A stretch of DNA of 24,642 nt from a bacterium UBP2_UBA4780 (GTDB lineage Bacteria > Edwardsbacteria > AC1 > EtOH8): contig DHHE01000110.1 of assembly GCA_002403115.1 (NCBI GenBank), positions 1-24,642 on the forward strand, in the 5' to 3' direction. The position numbers and the translations under genes are program-made. This document shows, in pieces, positions 1-7,262 of the stretch. The notes under the pieces are model-generated. The model made no database searches and was not told where the DNA came from. It saw only the letters and a list, made by a program, of their open reading frames with translations. Within the stretch, counting starts at the first letter, position 1; every line of letters starts with the position of its first letter.

Positions 1-687
1 CCGGAAGCCCACGGTGCCGTCAAAGCTCAGGTCCTGCCAGGTGTTCCAGGTCTGGCCCAGGTCGTACGAGCTGTTGAAGGCGGTGCCGTTGCCGGCCGGC
101 CCCTGGGCCGCCACGTAGACGGTGTCGCTGTTGGACGGGTTTCTGTTCAGCGCCAGCCTGGGCCACCAGGTGCCGGTGTCTATCGGGACGGTGGTAAACA
201 CACCCAGGCCCTCGCCGGCGTCATAGCTGAAGTAAGTGACGCCCGCCGCATTGAAGACACCCAGTCCTATGCCGTCATAGGTGCAGCCCGATGATCCCCA
301 GCCGGCGCCCGGGATGTCGGCAAAGGCGGTCGGCCCCAGGTAGCTGCCGTCGGCCCCCCGGTAGTTGTACATGTAGCGCCGGGTGGTGCCGCCAAAGGTC
401 TCGTCCTCGAACGCCCAGCTGAAATGCAGGCCTCCGTTGCCGTCCACCGATATCTGGTTGAGCACGTTGCCGTTGCACGGCCAGTCCATCCAGGTCGTGC
501 CGATCTCGGTGCCTATGGACGGCAGCTTGGTGCCCCTTGTCCGCAGGACGCCCGCCGCCGTGGTCTCGGACAACCGATCGGTCCTTTGGGTCTTGATGCC
601 GAACCTCCGCAGTCCCGGCCTTTCGCCCCCGAAAGACCAGGCCGCGCAGACGGCCAGCGCCAAGAGTACCGCACAAGAACGCTTCAT
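1..687 (-). CDS. Secreted sialidase-like Asp-box protein, copy A (3' end beyond window)
   Basis: The frame is open from the ATG at 687 to the window edge (229 codons), so the C-terminus is missing. It begins with a signal peptide (MKRSC, then a hydrophobic run ending near AAWSFGG) and is closely similar to the next gene upstream. Shared stretches include the GTEIGTTWMDWPCNGNVLNQ segment and the GTTRRYMYNYR segment. Near the truncated end lies an Asp-box (SSYDLGQTW), the hallmark of BNR/sialidase-type beta-propellers. The start is supported by a GGGGGG ribosome-binding site 5 bases upstream of ATG and by the matching start of the paralogue. The substrate is unknown. The Asp-box fold also occurs in non-sialidase surface proteins, so no glycosidase activity is claimed. 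By analogy with copy B, a Por-type sorting domain is expected beyond the edge. Confidence 0.82.
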   Translation of the reverse strand, partial: MKRSCAVLLALAVCAAWSFGGERPGLRRFGIKTQRTDRLSETTAAGVLRTRGTKLPSIGTEIGTTWMDWPCNGNVLNQISVDGNGGLHFSWAFEDETFGGTTRRYMYNYRGADGSYLGPTAFADIPGAGWGSSGCTYDGIGLGVFNAAGVTYFSYDAGEGLGVFTTVPIDTGTWWPRLALNRNPSNSDTVYVAAQGPAGNGTAFNSSYDLGQTWNTWQDLSFDGTVGFR

Positions 688-723
688 GGCATCCCCCCTA
701 TACCAATATTGTTCGTTGTATGG

Positions 724-752
724 ATTGTAGCGCCGAACGACCCGCTTGTCAA
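724..752 (-). promoter_or_regulatory. Sigma-70-type promoter of copy A
   Basis: On the minus strand, -35 TTGACA (747-752) and -10 TACAAT (724-729) are separated by exactly 17 bases. The ATG of copy A lies 36 bases downstream of the -10. The same promoter is repeated before copy B. Confidence 0.8.
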
Positions 753-762
753 GTAAAATATC

Positions 763-785
763 GCCCCCGGCCTTTGGCCGGGGGC
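763..785 (-). terminator. Intrinsic-terminator-like hairpin downstream of copy B
   Basis: A perfect 10-bp GC-rich stem (GCCCCCGGCC / GGCCGGGGGC) with an AAA loop is followed on the minus strand by GATATTTTAC, a short imperfect T-tract. It lies between the stop codon of the upstream gene (847) and the next promoter. The -35 box begins only about ten bases past the stem. Confidence 0.65.
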
Positions 786-800
786 GATCATATATTCCGA

Positions 801-846
801 CCACCCCTTTGTCCCCTCCTCAAACGAGGAGGGGAACGAGGGGTGG
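801..846. repeat. Near-perfect 20-bp-arm palindrome abutting a stop codon
   Basis: Arms 801-820 and 827-846 pair with three mismatches around a six-base loop. The right arm ends directly at the stop codon of the Asp-box gene (847-849). A shortened version sits at 2727-2757, at the stop codon of the NHL gene. It may be a REP-like intergenic palindrome or a second mRNA 3'-end hairpin. Confidence 0.65.
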
Positions 847-2613
847 TTACTTCAGAACCACCAGCTTCCTGGTGGCCGAGCTTCCGCCCGAGGTCAGCTT
901 GTAGAAATAGACGCCATTGGTGACTTTGCCCGCGTTCCAGGAGACGCTGTTGATCCCGGCCTGGCCCTGGCCTTTGAACTCCTTGATAGACTGTCCAGCC
1001 ACGTTGAATATCTTGATTTCGTATTCGCCGGCCTGGGGCAGGTTGAAGGAGATCTCGGCGCTGTGCCGCACCGGGTTGGGACGGCTCTGGTTGAGTGCGA
1101 AGCCGTAGGTCGGCAGCGGCGATTGGTTTCCGGTCAACCCGCCCACTAGGTAGTGTATGGTCGCGTGCCAATAAGTGTCTTCTGTTGTTGTGCCGTAGCC
1201 CTGGTATGCCTGCCCGGCATCCTTGCTGTTAAGCCATATTATGTGCAGGGTGTCGCCGTATATAGCGCAGTCCGGATAGGCGTCGTCCTCGCAGAAGCCG
1301 GCAGTCGCCCCCGGGGACTGGCTGTTGGTGAGGTTGAATTTCGGATACCAGGTGGCGCCGCCGTCATTGGACAGCGTGTACCAGATGTCCCCGTTGGCGT
1401 AACCGTTGGCCGCCACGTCGATGGAGTCGAAGTAGGCGAAGACCACCTTGTATGTGCCGTCTGCATGCTGCACCATGTTCGGCCAGCCGTAGTTCAGGGC
1501 GTTGGTGGCGTACCATTGGATATCGGTGGTCAGCTCCTTGGTAACGTAGCGCACCCCGTTGGCCGCAGTCCAGTCAAAGATGCCGGTCCAATTCAGGGTG
1601 GAGTCACCGGTGACGCTATAGTTGTAGCTGTAGTATGAGTTGACGATGTGGAGGTTGTTGTCATTGTCGTAGAACAACGAGGTGTGGATGTAGGGCACTA
1701 TGGTGTCGCCCTGGGGATCGCTGTTTAGCGGGTCCACCGCCACCGTGGTCGGGCCCCAAGTCTGCCCGTAGTCGCTGCTTTCTCGATATACCTGTCGATT
1801 GTCGAGGTCGACCAGGCTTATTGCTACTTTACCTCCTGATCCGGCCGCCATGTTTTGTTCAGGGAAAAAAGGCACAAAAGCCCCTCCATCTTTCAAATCG
1901 GTCCACCCACACCAGGTAAGCCCTTGATTATATGTGCAATTGAACACTGGATAAAGCGAATCGATGAATTGTGAAGTCGGCCTCCCCATAACATATATTG
2001 TGTCGCTGTTAGCTGGATTCCGATTAACGTCCAGATGAACCCAAGGTAAACCGTGCCATGTTTCTCTAGCATTGGCCGTGTCTATGCCTATCGTGATAAA
2101 TGAGCCAGTTCCACATCCGGCATCATAAGAGAACATGGGCGGATAAATTGAGATACTATCTTCATAGTAAGAAAAATGGTAAGCCGCTATCCCTTTACCG
2201 TCGTATGTGCAGCTTGAGGAGCCCCAACGATTACCAGGTATTTCAGAAAATGCGACCGGGTCGAGGTAGGTCCCACCAGGAGTCCGGTAGTTGTACATGT
2301 AGCGCCGGGTGGTGCCGACAAGGGTCGCGTCCAAGAACGTCCAGCTGAAATGCAGGCCGCCGTTGCCGTCGATCGAGATCTGGTTGAGCACGTTGCCGTT
2401 GCACGGCCAGTCCATCCAGGTCGTGCCGATCTCGGTGCCTAGGGGCGGGAGCTTGTGGTTGCCCGGCGTCACGACCGCCTGTTCCCTGTTGCCAACAATT
2501 TCGTCAAGTCTGGCCGTCCTGATGTTGGGCTTCCTCAGCGCCGGCCGGTCTCCTCCAGAAGACCAGGCCGCGCAGACGGCCAGCGCCAAGAGTACCGCAC
2601 AAGAACGCTTCAT
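847..2613 (-). CDS. Secreted sialidase-like Asp-box protein with type IX-like sorting tail, copy B
   Basis: 588 aa. The start is ATG 2613, preceded by AGGGAGGATGCC, although the frame stays open further upstream. Signal peptide about 1-20. Asp-boxes at about 227-234 (TYNQGLTW), 279-286 (SSDYGQTW) and 415-422 (SNDGGATW) indicate a BNR/sialidase-type beta-propeller. Residues about 505-588 form a Por/type A (FlgD-like) sorting domain: RPNP motif, ISFNLPQAG, FNVAGQ, GVYFYKL and a terminal KLVVLK. This predicts export by Sec, outer-membrane passage by a type IX-like system and surface attachment or release. Substrate unknown. Promoter and terminator are its own, so it is probably monocistronic. 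The middle part (about 1800-2270) is much more AT-rich than either end and diverges from copy A, while the first roughly 110 residues are close to it, suggesting a mosaic. Confidence 0.85.
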   Translation of the reverse strand: MKRSCAVLLALAVCAAWSSGGDRPALRKPNIRTARLDEIVGNREQAVVTPGNHKLPPLGTEIGTTWMDWPCNGNVLNQISIDGNGGLHFSWTFLDATLVGTTRRYMYNYRTPGGTYLDPVAFSEIPGNRWGSSSCTYDGKGIAAYHFSYYEDSISIYPPMFSYDAGCGTGSFITIGIDTANARETWHGLPWVHLDVNRNPANSDTIYVMGRPTSQFIDSLYPVFNCTYNQGLTWCGWTDLKDGGAFVPFFPEQNMAAGSGGKVAISLVDLDNRQVYRESSDYGQTWGPTTVAVDPLNSDPQGDTIVPYIHTSLFYDNDNNLHIVNSYYSYNYSVTGDSTLNWTGIFDWTAANGVRYVTKELTTDIQWYATNALNYGWPNMVQHADGTYKVVFAYFDSIDVAANGYANGDIWYTLSNDGGATWYPKFNLTNSQSPGATAGFCEDDAYPDCAIYGDTLHIIWLNSKDAGQAYQGYGTTTEDTYWHATIHYLVGGLTGNQSPLPTYGFALNQSRPNPVRHSAEISFNLPQAGEYEIKIFNVAGQSIKEFKGQGQAGINSVSWNAGKVTNGVYFYKLTSGGSSATRKLVVLK

Positions 2614-2649
2614 GGCATCCTCCCTATACCAATATTGTTCGTTGTATGA

Positions 2650-2678
2650 ATTGTAGCGCCGAACGACCCGCTTGTCAA
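2650..2678 (-). promoter_or_regulatory. Sigma-70-type promoter of copy B
   Basis: On the minus strand, -35 TTGACA (2673-2678) and -10 TACAAT (2650-2655) have a 17-base spacer. It is identical in boxes and spacing to the promoter of copy A. The ATG lies 36 bases past the -10. Confidence 0.8.
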
Positions 2679-2688
2679 GTAAAATATC

Positions 2689-2711
2689 GCCCCCGGCCTT
2701 TGGCCGGGGGC
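2689..2711 (-). terminator. Intrinsic-terminator-like hairpin downstream of the NHL gene
   Basis: The same 10-bp GC stem with AAA loop as at 763-785, followed by GATATTTTAC on the minus strand. It separates the NHL gene from the promoter of copy B. Confidence 0.65.
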
Positions 2712-2759
2712 GTTCACATATTCTGACCACCCCTTTGTCCCCTCCTCAAACGAGGGGGG

Positions 2760-4097
2760 TTATTCCGCCTTGTACACCCCTGCCTTCAGCTCCTTCTTGA
2801 AGTACCCCTTGCTGGAATAGGTCGGCTCCAGGGTGACCAGGATCTGGTAGTCTCCGGGAGGGGCCGGCCGGCCGTGGTCGTCCCGGCCGTCCCAGACCAC
2901 GTAGTTGCGGCCCAGCTTCTCCCGGAACTCGGAGACCAGGATCCGCACCGCGTTCCCGGCCGAGTCGTTTATCACTATCCGGAAGTCGGCCGGCTCGTAG
3001 AGCTGGAGGCTGATGGTGGCACCGGGCCGCTTGGCGTCGATGGTGTCCGGCGACACCCCGTTGACGTAGCCGTCGATCCCCACCCAGTAGTACTGGGCCG
3101 ACTCCCGCTCCAGCACGAACACCTGGCCGAACCGCCGCCAGACGGCGATGCCGCGGGGGGACTCGAACTCCCGCTCCCCTCCACCCCTCCTCCCGAAGGA
3201 GGCCACGTGCTTCAGATCGTGGTCGAACTTGTGCACCTGGTGGTTGACCATGTCGGTGGCGTAGACGCTGCCGTAGTAGTCGATGGCCAGGAACCCGAAG
3301 TAGGCCCGGGGCAGGGCGATGTCCTCGCCGGTGACCGTGGCCAGCAGGCGGCCCAGCCGGTCGAACTTGCGCAGGCGGCCCGAGACCGAGTCGGCCACCA
3401 CGATGTAGGTCTCCCGCCGGTGGTTCCACTGCTCGATGCCGTCCACCATGGCGATGGCCATGGGCCGGTCCAGCAGCCCCCGCCCGAACTCGCTCACCGG
3501 TTTGCCCAGGGTGTCGTAGACCGCCACCCGGTCGTTGCCGGTGTCGGTGACGAAGACGTTGCCCCGGGCGTCGAAGGCGCAGCCGCCCGGGTGCGCCAGC
3601 CGGTCCTGACCTATCTCCCGGATGAATGATAGCTTGCCCCGGCGCGTCCGCAGCAGCACCACCCGGTTGTTGTTCATGTCGGCCACGCACACCGCGCCGT
3701 CGGGGCTGGCGGCCACGCCCACCGGACTGTGCAGCTTTCCCGGGCCCGAGCCCAGCCCGCCGTAATAGCGCACCCCGGCCAGCCCTTGGTTGTAGACTAT
3801 CTGGTGCTTGTCCGAGTTGACGGCGAAGACCGTCAGCTCGTCGTCGTCGTCCGCTGTTTTGGGGTCGTCGGTCTCCTCCAGGCGGGTGCAGGCCACCCCC
3901 TGCGGGTTGGCGAAGCCGAATCCAAGGCCCAGCACCATCTTCAGGTGGGCGGTCTTGGCCTTCTGCACCCAGGAATGGCCCGATGGCGGAAAGACCAGGA
4001 GCGAAGGCTCGTATGCCTGCTCCTGCGCCCCCGATCCTCCCGCGGCTCCCGCGAGCATCGACAGCGTCAATGCCGCCTTGATAACATCTTTCCTCAT
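2760..4097 (-). CDS. Secreted NHL-repeat beta-propeller protein with FlgD-like C-terminal domain
   Basis: 445 aa. A signal peptide of about 24 residues (MRKDVIKAAL, then hydrophobic, ending GSGAQ) is followed by NHL-type blades, for example residues 119-150 (KLHSPVGVAASPDG then VADMNNNRVVLL), 165-195 (LAHPGGCAFDARGN then VTDTGNDRVAVYD) and about 300-340. An acidic insert (DDDDE) lies near 84-88. Residues about 355-430 resemble a FlgD-like Ig module (NDSAGNAVR, VVWDGRDDHGRPAPPGDYQI), but the basic terminal sorting motif is less typical than in copy B. NHL propellers usually bind ligands or proteins, and no enzyme activity is implied. The SD before ATG 4097 is modest (AGGACAGGG). It ends at a terminator hairpin, so it is separable from the downstream Asp-box genes. 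It is probably an envelope or extracellular protein of unknown partner. Confidence 0.85.
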   Translation of the reverse strand: MRKDVIKAALTLSMLAGAAGGSGAQEQAYEPSLLVFPPSGHSWVQKAKTAHLKMVLGLGFGFANPQGVACTRLEETDDPKTADDDDELTVFAVNSDKHQIVYNQGLAGVRYYGGLGSGPGKLHSPVGVAASPDGAVCVADMNNNRVVLLRTRRGKLSFIREIGQDRLAHPGGCAFDARGNVFVTDTGNDRVAVYDTLGKPVSEFGRGLLDRPMAIAMVDGIEQWNHRRETYIVVADSVSGRLRKFDRLGRLLATVTGEDIALPRAYFGFLAIDYYGSVYATDMVNHQVHKFDHDLKHVASFGRRGGGEREFESPRGIAVWRRFGQVFVLERESAQYYWVGIDGYVNGVSPDTIDAKRPGATISLQLYEPADFRIVINDSAGNAVRILVSEFREKLGRNYVVWDGRDDHGRPAPPGDYQILVTLEPTYSSKGYFKKELKAGVYKAE

Positions 4098-4227
4098 GAG
4101 CCCTGTCCTATTAATGCTTGATGCGCTGTTTCACGGCCCGCCCCCCTGGCGGACGTGCGGCGAGCTGCGCCGGACCGGTCCGGAGTGCGCCTGGAATGCA
4201 TTTGGCGCTGGCCATTGGCCTTTCGCC
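4098..4227. other. Intergenic region with perfect 14-bp palindrome
   Basis: 130 bases between the transglycosylase stop and the NHL start. It contains the perfect palindrome CCGGACCGGTCCGG (4170-4183) and a GGCCAATGGCC inverted repeat near its upstream end. No T-tract follows, so this is not a standard intrinsic terminator, and no convincing promoter boxes were seen. Confidence 0.5.
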
Positions 4228-6051
4228 CTAGAGCCCTTCCCCCAGCAGCCAGGAATAAATATAGTAGCCCTCCAGCACCCTCTTGATGTAGTCCCTGGTC
4301 TCGGCCAGGTGGATGTCCTCCACCAGGAAGTCCTCGTCCCGGCGGCACCGGGGCGATTTCAACCAGGTGTTCATCCGGTGCGGACCGGCGTTGTAGGCCC
4401 CCAGCGCCCGCACCAGCGAACCGTCGAACTGCTTGACCAGCCTGGCCAGGAACCTGGTGCCGTAACGGATGGAGGTGCCGGGGTGGTAGAGGGTGTCCGG
4501 TTTGAAGTTCCCGGCCCCCATCAGCTGCCGGCCGGTCCTGGGCATGATCTGCATCAGGCCCCGGGCCCCGGCCCGGGACCGGGCGGTGGCCACGAAATGG
4601 CTCTCCTGCCGCATCACCGCCAGCACCAGGGCCGGCTCCAGGCCGTTGAGCCGGGACTCGTTCTTAATGGAATGGACGTACCGCCGGGGATAGAGCACCT
4701 CGTACATCTGCCTGGGCCTGGGCCCCATCCACAGGGCCTGGGCCCTCCTGGCCAGGTTGATGGCCTGGGGATCGAGCCCCAGCCGGTGGTAGACCAGCGA
4801 CAGGTGGTAGAGGGCCAGGGCGTCGTTTCCGGCCGCCTGGCCAAGGCGGTCGGCGATGTAACGGGCGTCCTCCAGCAGGCCCAGGTCCAGCAGCCTGAAA
4901 GCCTGGCGGTACTGGCGCCGCCCGGCCAGCCACCAGCCGAAATCTTCGTCCCCGGCGCCCGGCCAGTCCGGGGAACCGTCGTCCGCCGCGCCGGTCGCGG
5001 CCCCGGACTGGCGCAGGCGCCACCAGTAGTAACTGTACCGGTGCTCGGCCAGTAGCAGGTCTTTCAGCCTGGCGGCCTCCTCCTCCTCCCCGGCTTCCTC
5101 GGCTATCCGCAGCCTCCAGTACCGGGATGCCCCCAGCAGGCTGCTGGCGGGATGCCCGCGTTCCAGCGAAGCCCATGCTTCCAGGCAGCCCTTGAAGTCG
5201 TTCAGCTTGTACCGGCACCAGCCCGCCCGGAACAGCCCGTCGTCGGCATAGGGCGATCCCGGCTGGAGGTCGCCGACCGACCGGTAGGATACGGCCGCCG
5301 GGCCGAGCCGGCCCATCTTCTCGTAGCACTTGCCGGTGAGGTACAGGGCCAGCCCGGTCTCCCTGCTCTGGGGATTTGCCTGGCGGAACTTGGCCAGCTG
5401 CGCCAGGGCCTGCTGGAACCTGCCCCGGTTGATCGCCCGGTTGGCGCTCCTCAGGCTCAGGCTGGGTGGCGGGGCGGCCGGCGGCCGGGCCGGCTCCTCC
5501 CTGGACCATGGTTTTCCGGATGGGAACAGGTTGACGTCGTCGCCGAAAGTGGGCTGGCGGCGGGCCAGGCTGTCCATGATGGCCCGGGCCCGCTCGGCCT
5601 GGCCGGCGTTCCGGTGGCACTCGGCCGCGCGCATCCAGGCGATATCGGCCAGCAGGGTGTCCTCCTCGGCCAGTCCGCGGAAACGGTCGCCGGCGTCGCG
5701 GTGCAGGCCCATCTTCCCGATGTTGAAGGCCAGCATCCACCGGCAGTCGGCCGCCAGCGGCGATCCCGGCCAAGCGGACAGGAATCCGTGAGCCGCGGCC
5801 GCGGCCGCCTGGTGTTCGCCGGCCATGGTCAGGATGCGGCATCGCTGGAAATGGGACAGCAGATCGTCCGGCAGGCTGTCCACTAGGGCCAGGGCCAGCT
5901 GGTGCTCCATGGCCTCCCAAAGCAAGGCCGCCTGCCGATCGCCGCCGTTCCCGGACCCGCCGGATACCCGGGCCAGCCCTGGCGCTGGCGTGCCGGCCAG
6001 CAGGCAGGCGAGGCAGGAAAACAAAAGGATGTGTCCGCTTTTTCCGCGCAT
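4228..6051 (-). CDS. Soluble lytic murein transglycosylase-like protein (Slt family)
   Basis: 607 aa from ATG 6051, which has TGGAAA eight bases upstream and gives a clean signal peptide (MRGKSGHILLFSCLACLLAG, cleavage after about residue 27). A TTG at 6072, seven codons earlier, is an alternative. Residues about 40-450 are alpha-helical tetratricopeptide-like repeats, typical of the Slt superhelical ring. Residues about 465-595 are the GH23 lysozyme-like catalytic domain with RQESHF (catalytic Glu about 483), GARGLMQIMP and GAYNAGPHRMNTW. The enzyme should cleave MurNAc-GlcNAc bonds in the periplasm with 1,6-anhydro product formation. It follows the phosphatase-like gene by 29 bases and is the last gene of the murJ cluster, consistent with a role in cell-wall turnover. 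Confidence 0.92.
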   Translation of the reverse strand: MRGKSGHILLFSCLACLLAGTPAPGLARVSGGSGNGGDRQAALLWEAMEHQLALALVDSLPDDLLSHFQRCRILTMAGEHQAAAAAAHGFLSAWPGSPLAADCRWMLAFNIGKMGLHRDAGDRFRGLAEEDTLLADIAWMRAAECHRNAGQAERARAIMDSLARRQPTFGDDVNLFPSGKPWSREEPARPPAAPPPSLSLRSANRAINRGRFQQALAQLAKFRQANPQSRETGLALYLTGKCYEKMGRLGPAAVSYRSVGDLQPGSPYADDGLFRAGWCRYKLNDFKGCLEAWASLERGHPASSLLGASRYWRLRIAEEAGEEEEAARLKDLLLAEHRYSYYWWRLRQSGAATGAADDGSPDWPGAGDEDFGWWLAGRRQYRQAFRLLDLGLLEDARYIADRLGQAAGNDALALYHLSLVYHRLGLDPQAINLARRAQALWMGPRPRQMYEVLYPRRYVHSIKNESRLNGLEPALVLAVMRQESHFVATARSRAGARGLMQIMPRTGRQLMGAGNFKPDTLYHPGTSIRYGTRFLARLVKQFDGSLVRALGAYNAGPHRMNTWLKSPRCRRDEDFLVEDIHLAETRDYIKRVLEGYYIYSWLLGEGL

Positions 6052-6080
6052 GTCGTGTTTCCAGGATCTCAAAACTTCAT

Positions 6081-7262
6081 TCAGCCGGCCGTTATCAGCG
6101 GCACCAGCATCTCTTCCGGGGTCATCCCCCCGTGTCCGGCCGCCAGCATCGACCTCTCCTCGTTGGGAAGGAAATCCCTGATGGTCCAGCCGTCGCGCAT
6201 CGCCAGCACATAATCGCCCACCCGGTGATGGAACCAGGGCTTGGGTTTGCCCGGGCCGTAGTAACCGCGCTCCAGCAGATACCGCCGGTCGTAGAGGCGA
6301 CAGGCGCGGGACAGGCGGGTTCTGACGTAGTTGCGGAGAAAGGCCGCCCGGTCCGGGTGCGTGTAGCAGTAGGCCAGTCGCGGCTCACCGCACAGCGGCA
6401 GGGACAGGCACTGGGCCAGCCGGGGATGCCGGCCCAGGTCTATGAACCGGCCCGGAGGCGTGTCGGCCAGGCCGTGGTCTGCGGTCACCAGAAACAGCAC
6501 GCCGCTTCCGGAGAATCGGCCGCAAAGCCTTTCCAGGGCCGCGTCCAGTTCCAGAAAATGATCCCTGGCCTGCCGGCTTCCGGCGCCGTGGCTGTGGCAG
6601 ATCTCGTCCAGCTGCGGCCAGTAGGCCGAGACGTAACAGGGGCCTTCGGCCGATTCCAGCGCCCGCCTGATGCCCAGACAGAACCCGGTCAGGCTCTGGT
6701 ATCCCAGGCAAACCGCCCCGGAGGAGGTGGCCACGGCGAATTCGCTCCGGGCAATCTCGGCCGGGGTGACCACGTAGCAGTCCGCCCGAAGCTTCCCGAA
6801 AATCGGCGGAGCCTTGATAAGCTGCGAAAGGTCCGCACCGGACTCGCCGTATCCGGCGCCCCCGTGGCGCGGCCTGGAGAAAAGGATCTTGGCCACCGAG
6901 CCCAGCTCCCGGAGATGGGTGAACCAGCCGGTCACCCCGTGCTCGATGGGCGGGACCCCGGTGGCGAAGGTGGTCACGGCGCTGGCGGTGGTCGAGGGGA
7001 AGACCGAGGTCATCCGGCCGGCCAGCCCCCGGGCCAGGAAGCCTCCCGGCCCCTGCTGGTCCAGGAAGCTCCAACCCAGCCCGTCCAGCACTATTAACAC
7101 TATTTTTTTATAGCGCCATAGCATGAGGTCGGGCAGTATCCCGAGCTTCCGGTGGCCGGTGCGGTGGCCGAACCTGGCGGCGATCGAGGCCATCAGGTTG
7201 ACGATGCCGCCGCCGAGGTAGTCGGGCCTTATCCGCTTCTCCACGATGCCGTCCGCCGTCAC
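6081..7262 (-). CDS. Alkaline-phosphatase-superfamily hydrolase (phosphodiesterase/pyrophosphatase type)
   Basis: 393 aa from GTG 7262. That codon overlaps the TGA of thyX as GTGA and has GGGAGGGG about ten bases upstream inside thyX. The open frame continues upstream only as a shadow of thyX. The metal-site layout of type I phosphodiesterase/nucleotide pyrophosphatase enzymes is visible: first Asp in IVLIVLDGLGW (D60), Thr nucleophile in FPSTTASA (about 91-92), QLDEICHSHG (D219, H223), TADHG (D262, H263) and GHGG (H377). About 50 residues before the first metal Asp contain no clear signal peptide, so it may be cytoplasmic. The substrate cannot be read from sequence: nucleotide pyrophosphate, phosphodiester or phosphonate are all possible. 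Its place between thyX and slt, downstream of murJ, makes an envelope-precursor role conceivable but unproven. Confidence 0.85.
   Translation of the reverse strand: MTADGIVEKRIRPDYLGGGIVNLMASIAARFGHRTGHRKLGILPDLMLWRYKKIVLIVLDGLGWSFLDQQGPGGFLARGLAGRMTSVFPSTTASAVTTFATGVPPIEHGVTGWFTHLRELGSVAKILFSRPRHGGAGYGESGADLSQLIKAPPIFGKLRADCYVVTPAEIARSEFAVATSSGAVCLGYQSLTGFCLGIRRALESAEGPCYVSAYWPQLDEICHSHGAGSRQARDHFLELDAALERLCGRFSGSGVLFLVTADHGLADTPPGRFIDLGRHPRLAQCLSLPLCGEPRLAYCYTHPDRAAFLRNYVRTRLSRACRLYDRRYLLERGYYGPGKPKPWFHHRVGDYVLAMRDGWTIRDFLPNEERSMLAAGHGGMTPEEMLVPLITAG

Larger units (their letters stand above)
688..846 (-). other. Intergenic cassette A: terminator, promoter and leader between paralogues
   Basis: This spacer matches the one at 2614-2757 with about five differences in about 140 bases. 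From the upstream gene end it holds a palindrome touching the stop codon, a GC-rich hairpin, a sigma-70-like promoter and a 35-base leader. The identity continues into the first roughly 50 bases of the coding region. Confidence 0.8.
2614..2759 (-). other. Intergenic cassette B: terminator, promoter and leader before copy B
   Basis: Near-identical to the 688-846 spacer although the upstream genes are unrelated (NHL protein here, Asp-box protein there). The repeated unit therefore runs from just past a stop codon through hairpin, promoter and leader into the signal peptide of the downstream gene. Confidence 0.8.

Noticed and set aside
3172..3200. Short inverted C/G-rich motif in the NHL gene, like part of the intergenic palindrome
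   Set aside because: It encodes the usual GRRGGGERE loop of NHL blades and is explained by coding sequence.
3808..5055. Long plus-strand open frame opposite the NHL and slt genes
   Set aside because: It crosses two well-supported minus-strand genes, has low-complexity Pro/Gly/Gln/Val composition typical of antisense frames in GC-rich DNA, and shows no domain.
6069..6080. Three-codon minigene (ATG AAG TTT TGA) before slt
   Set aside because: Very short and without an SD; likely coincidence at the end of the upstream gene.
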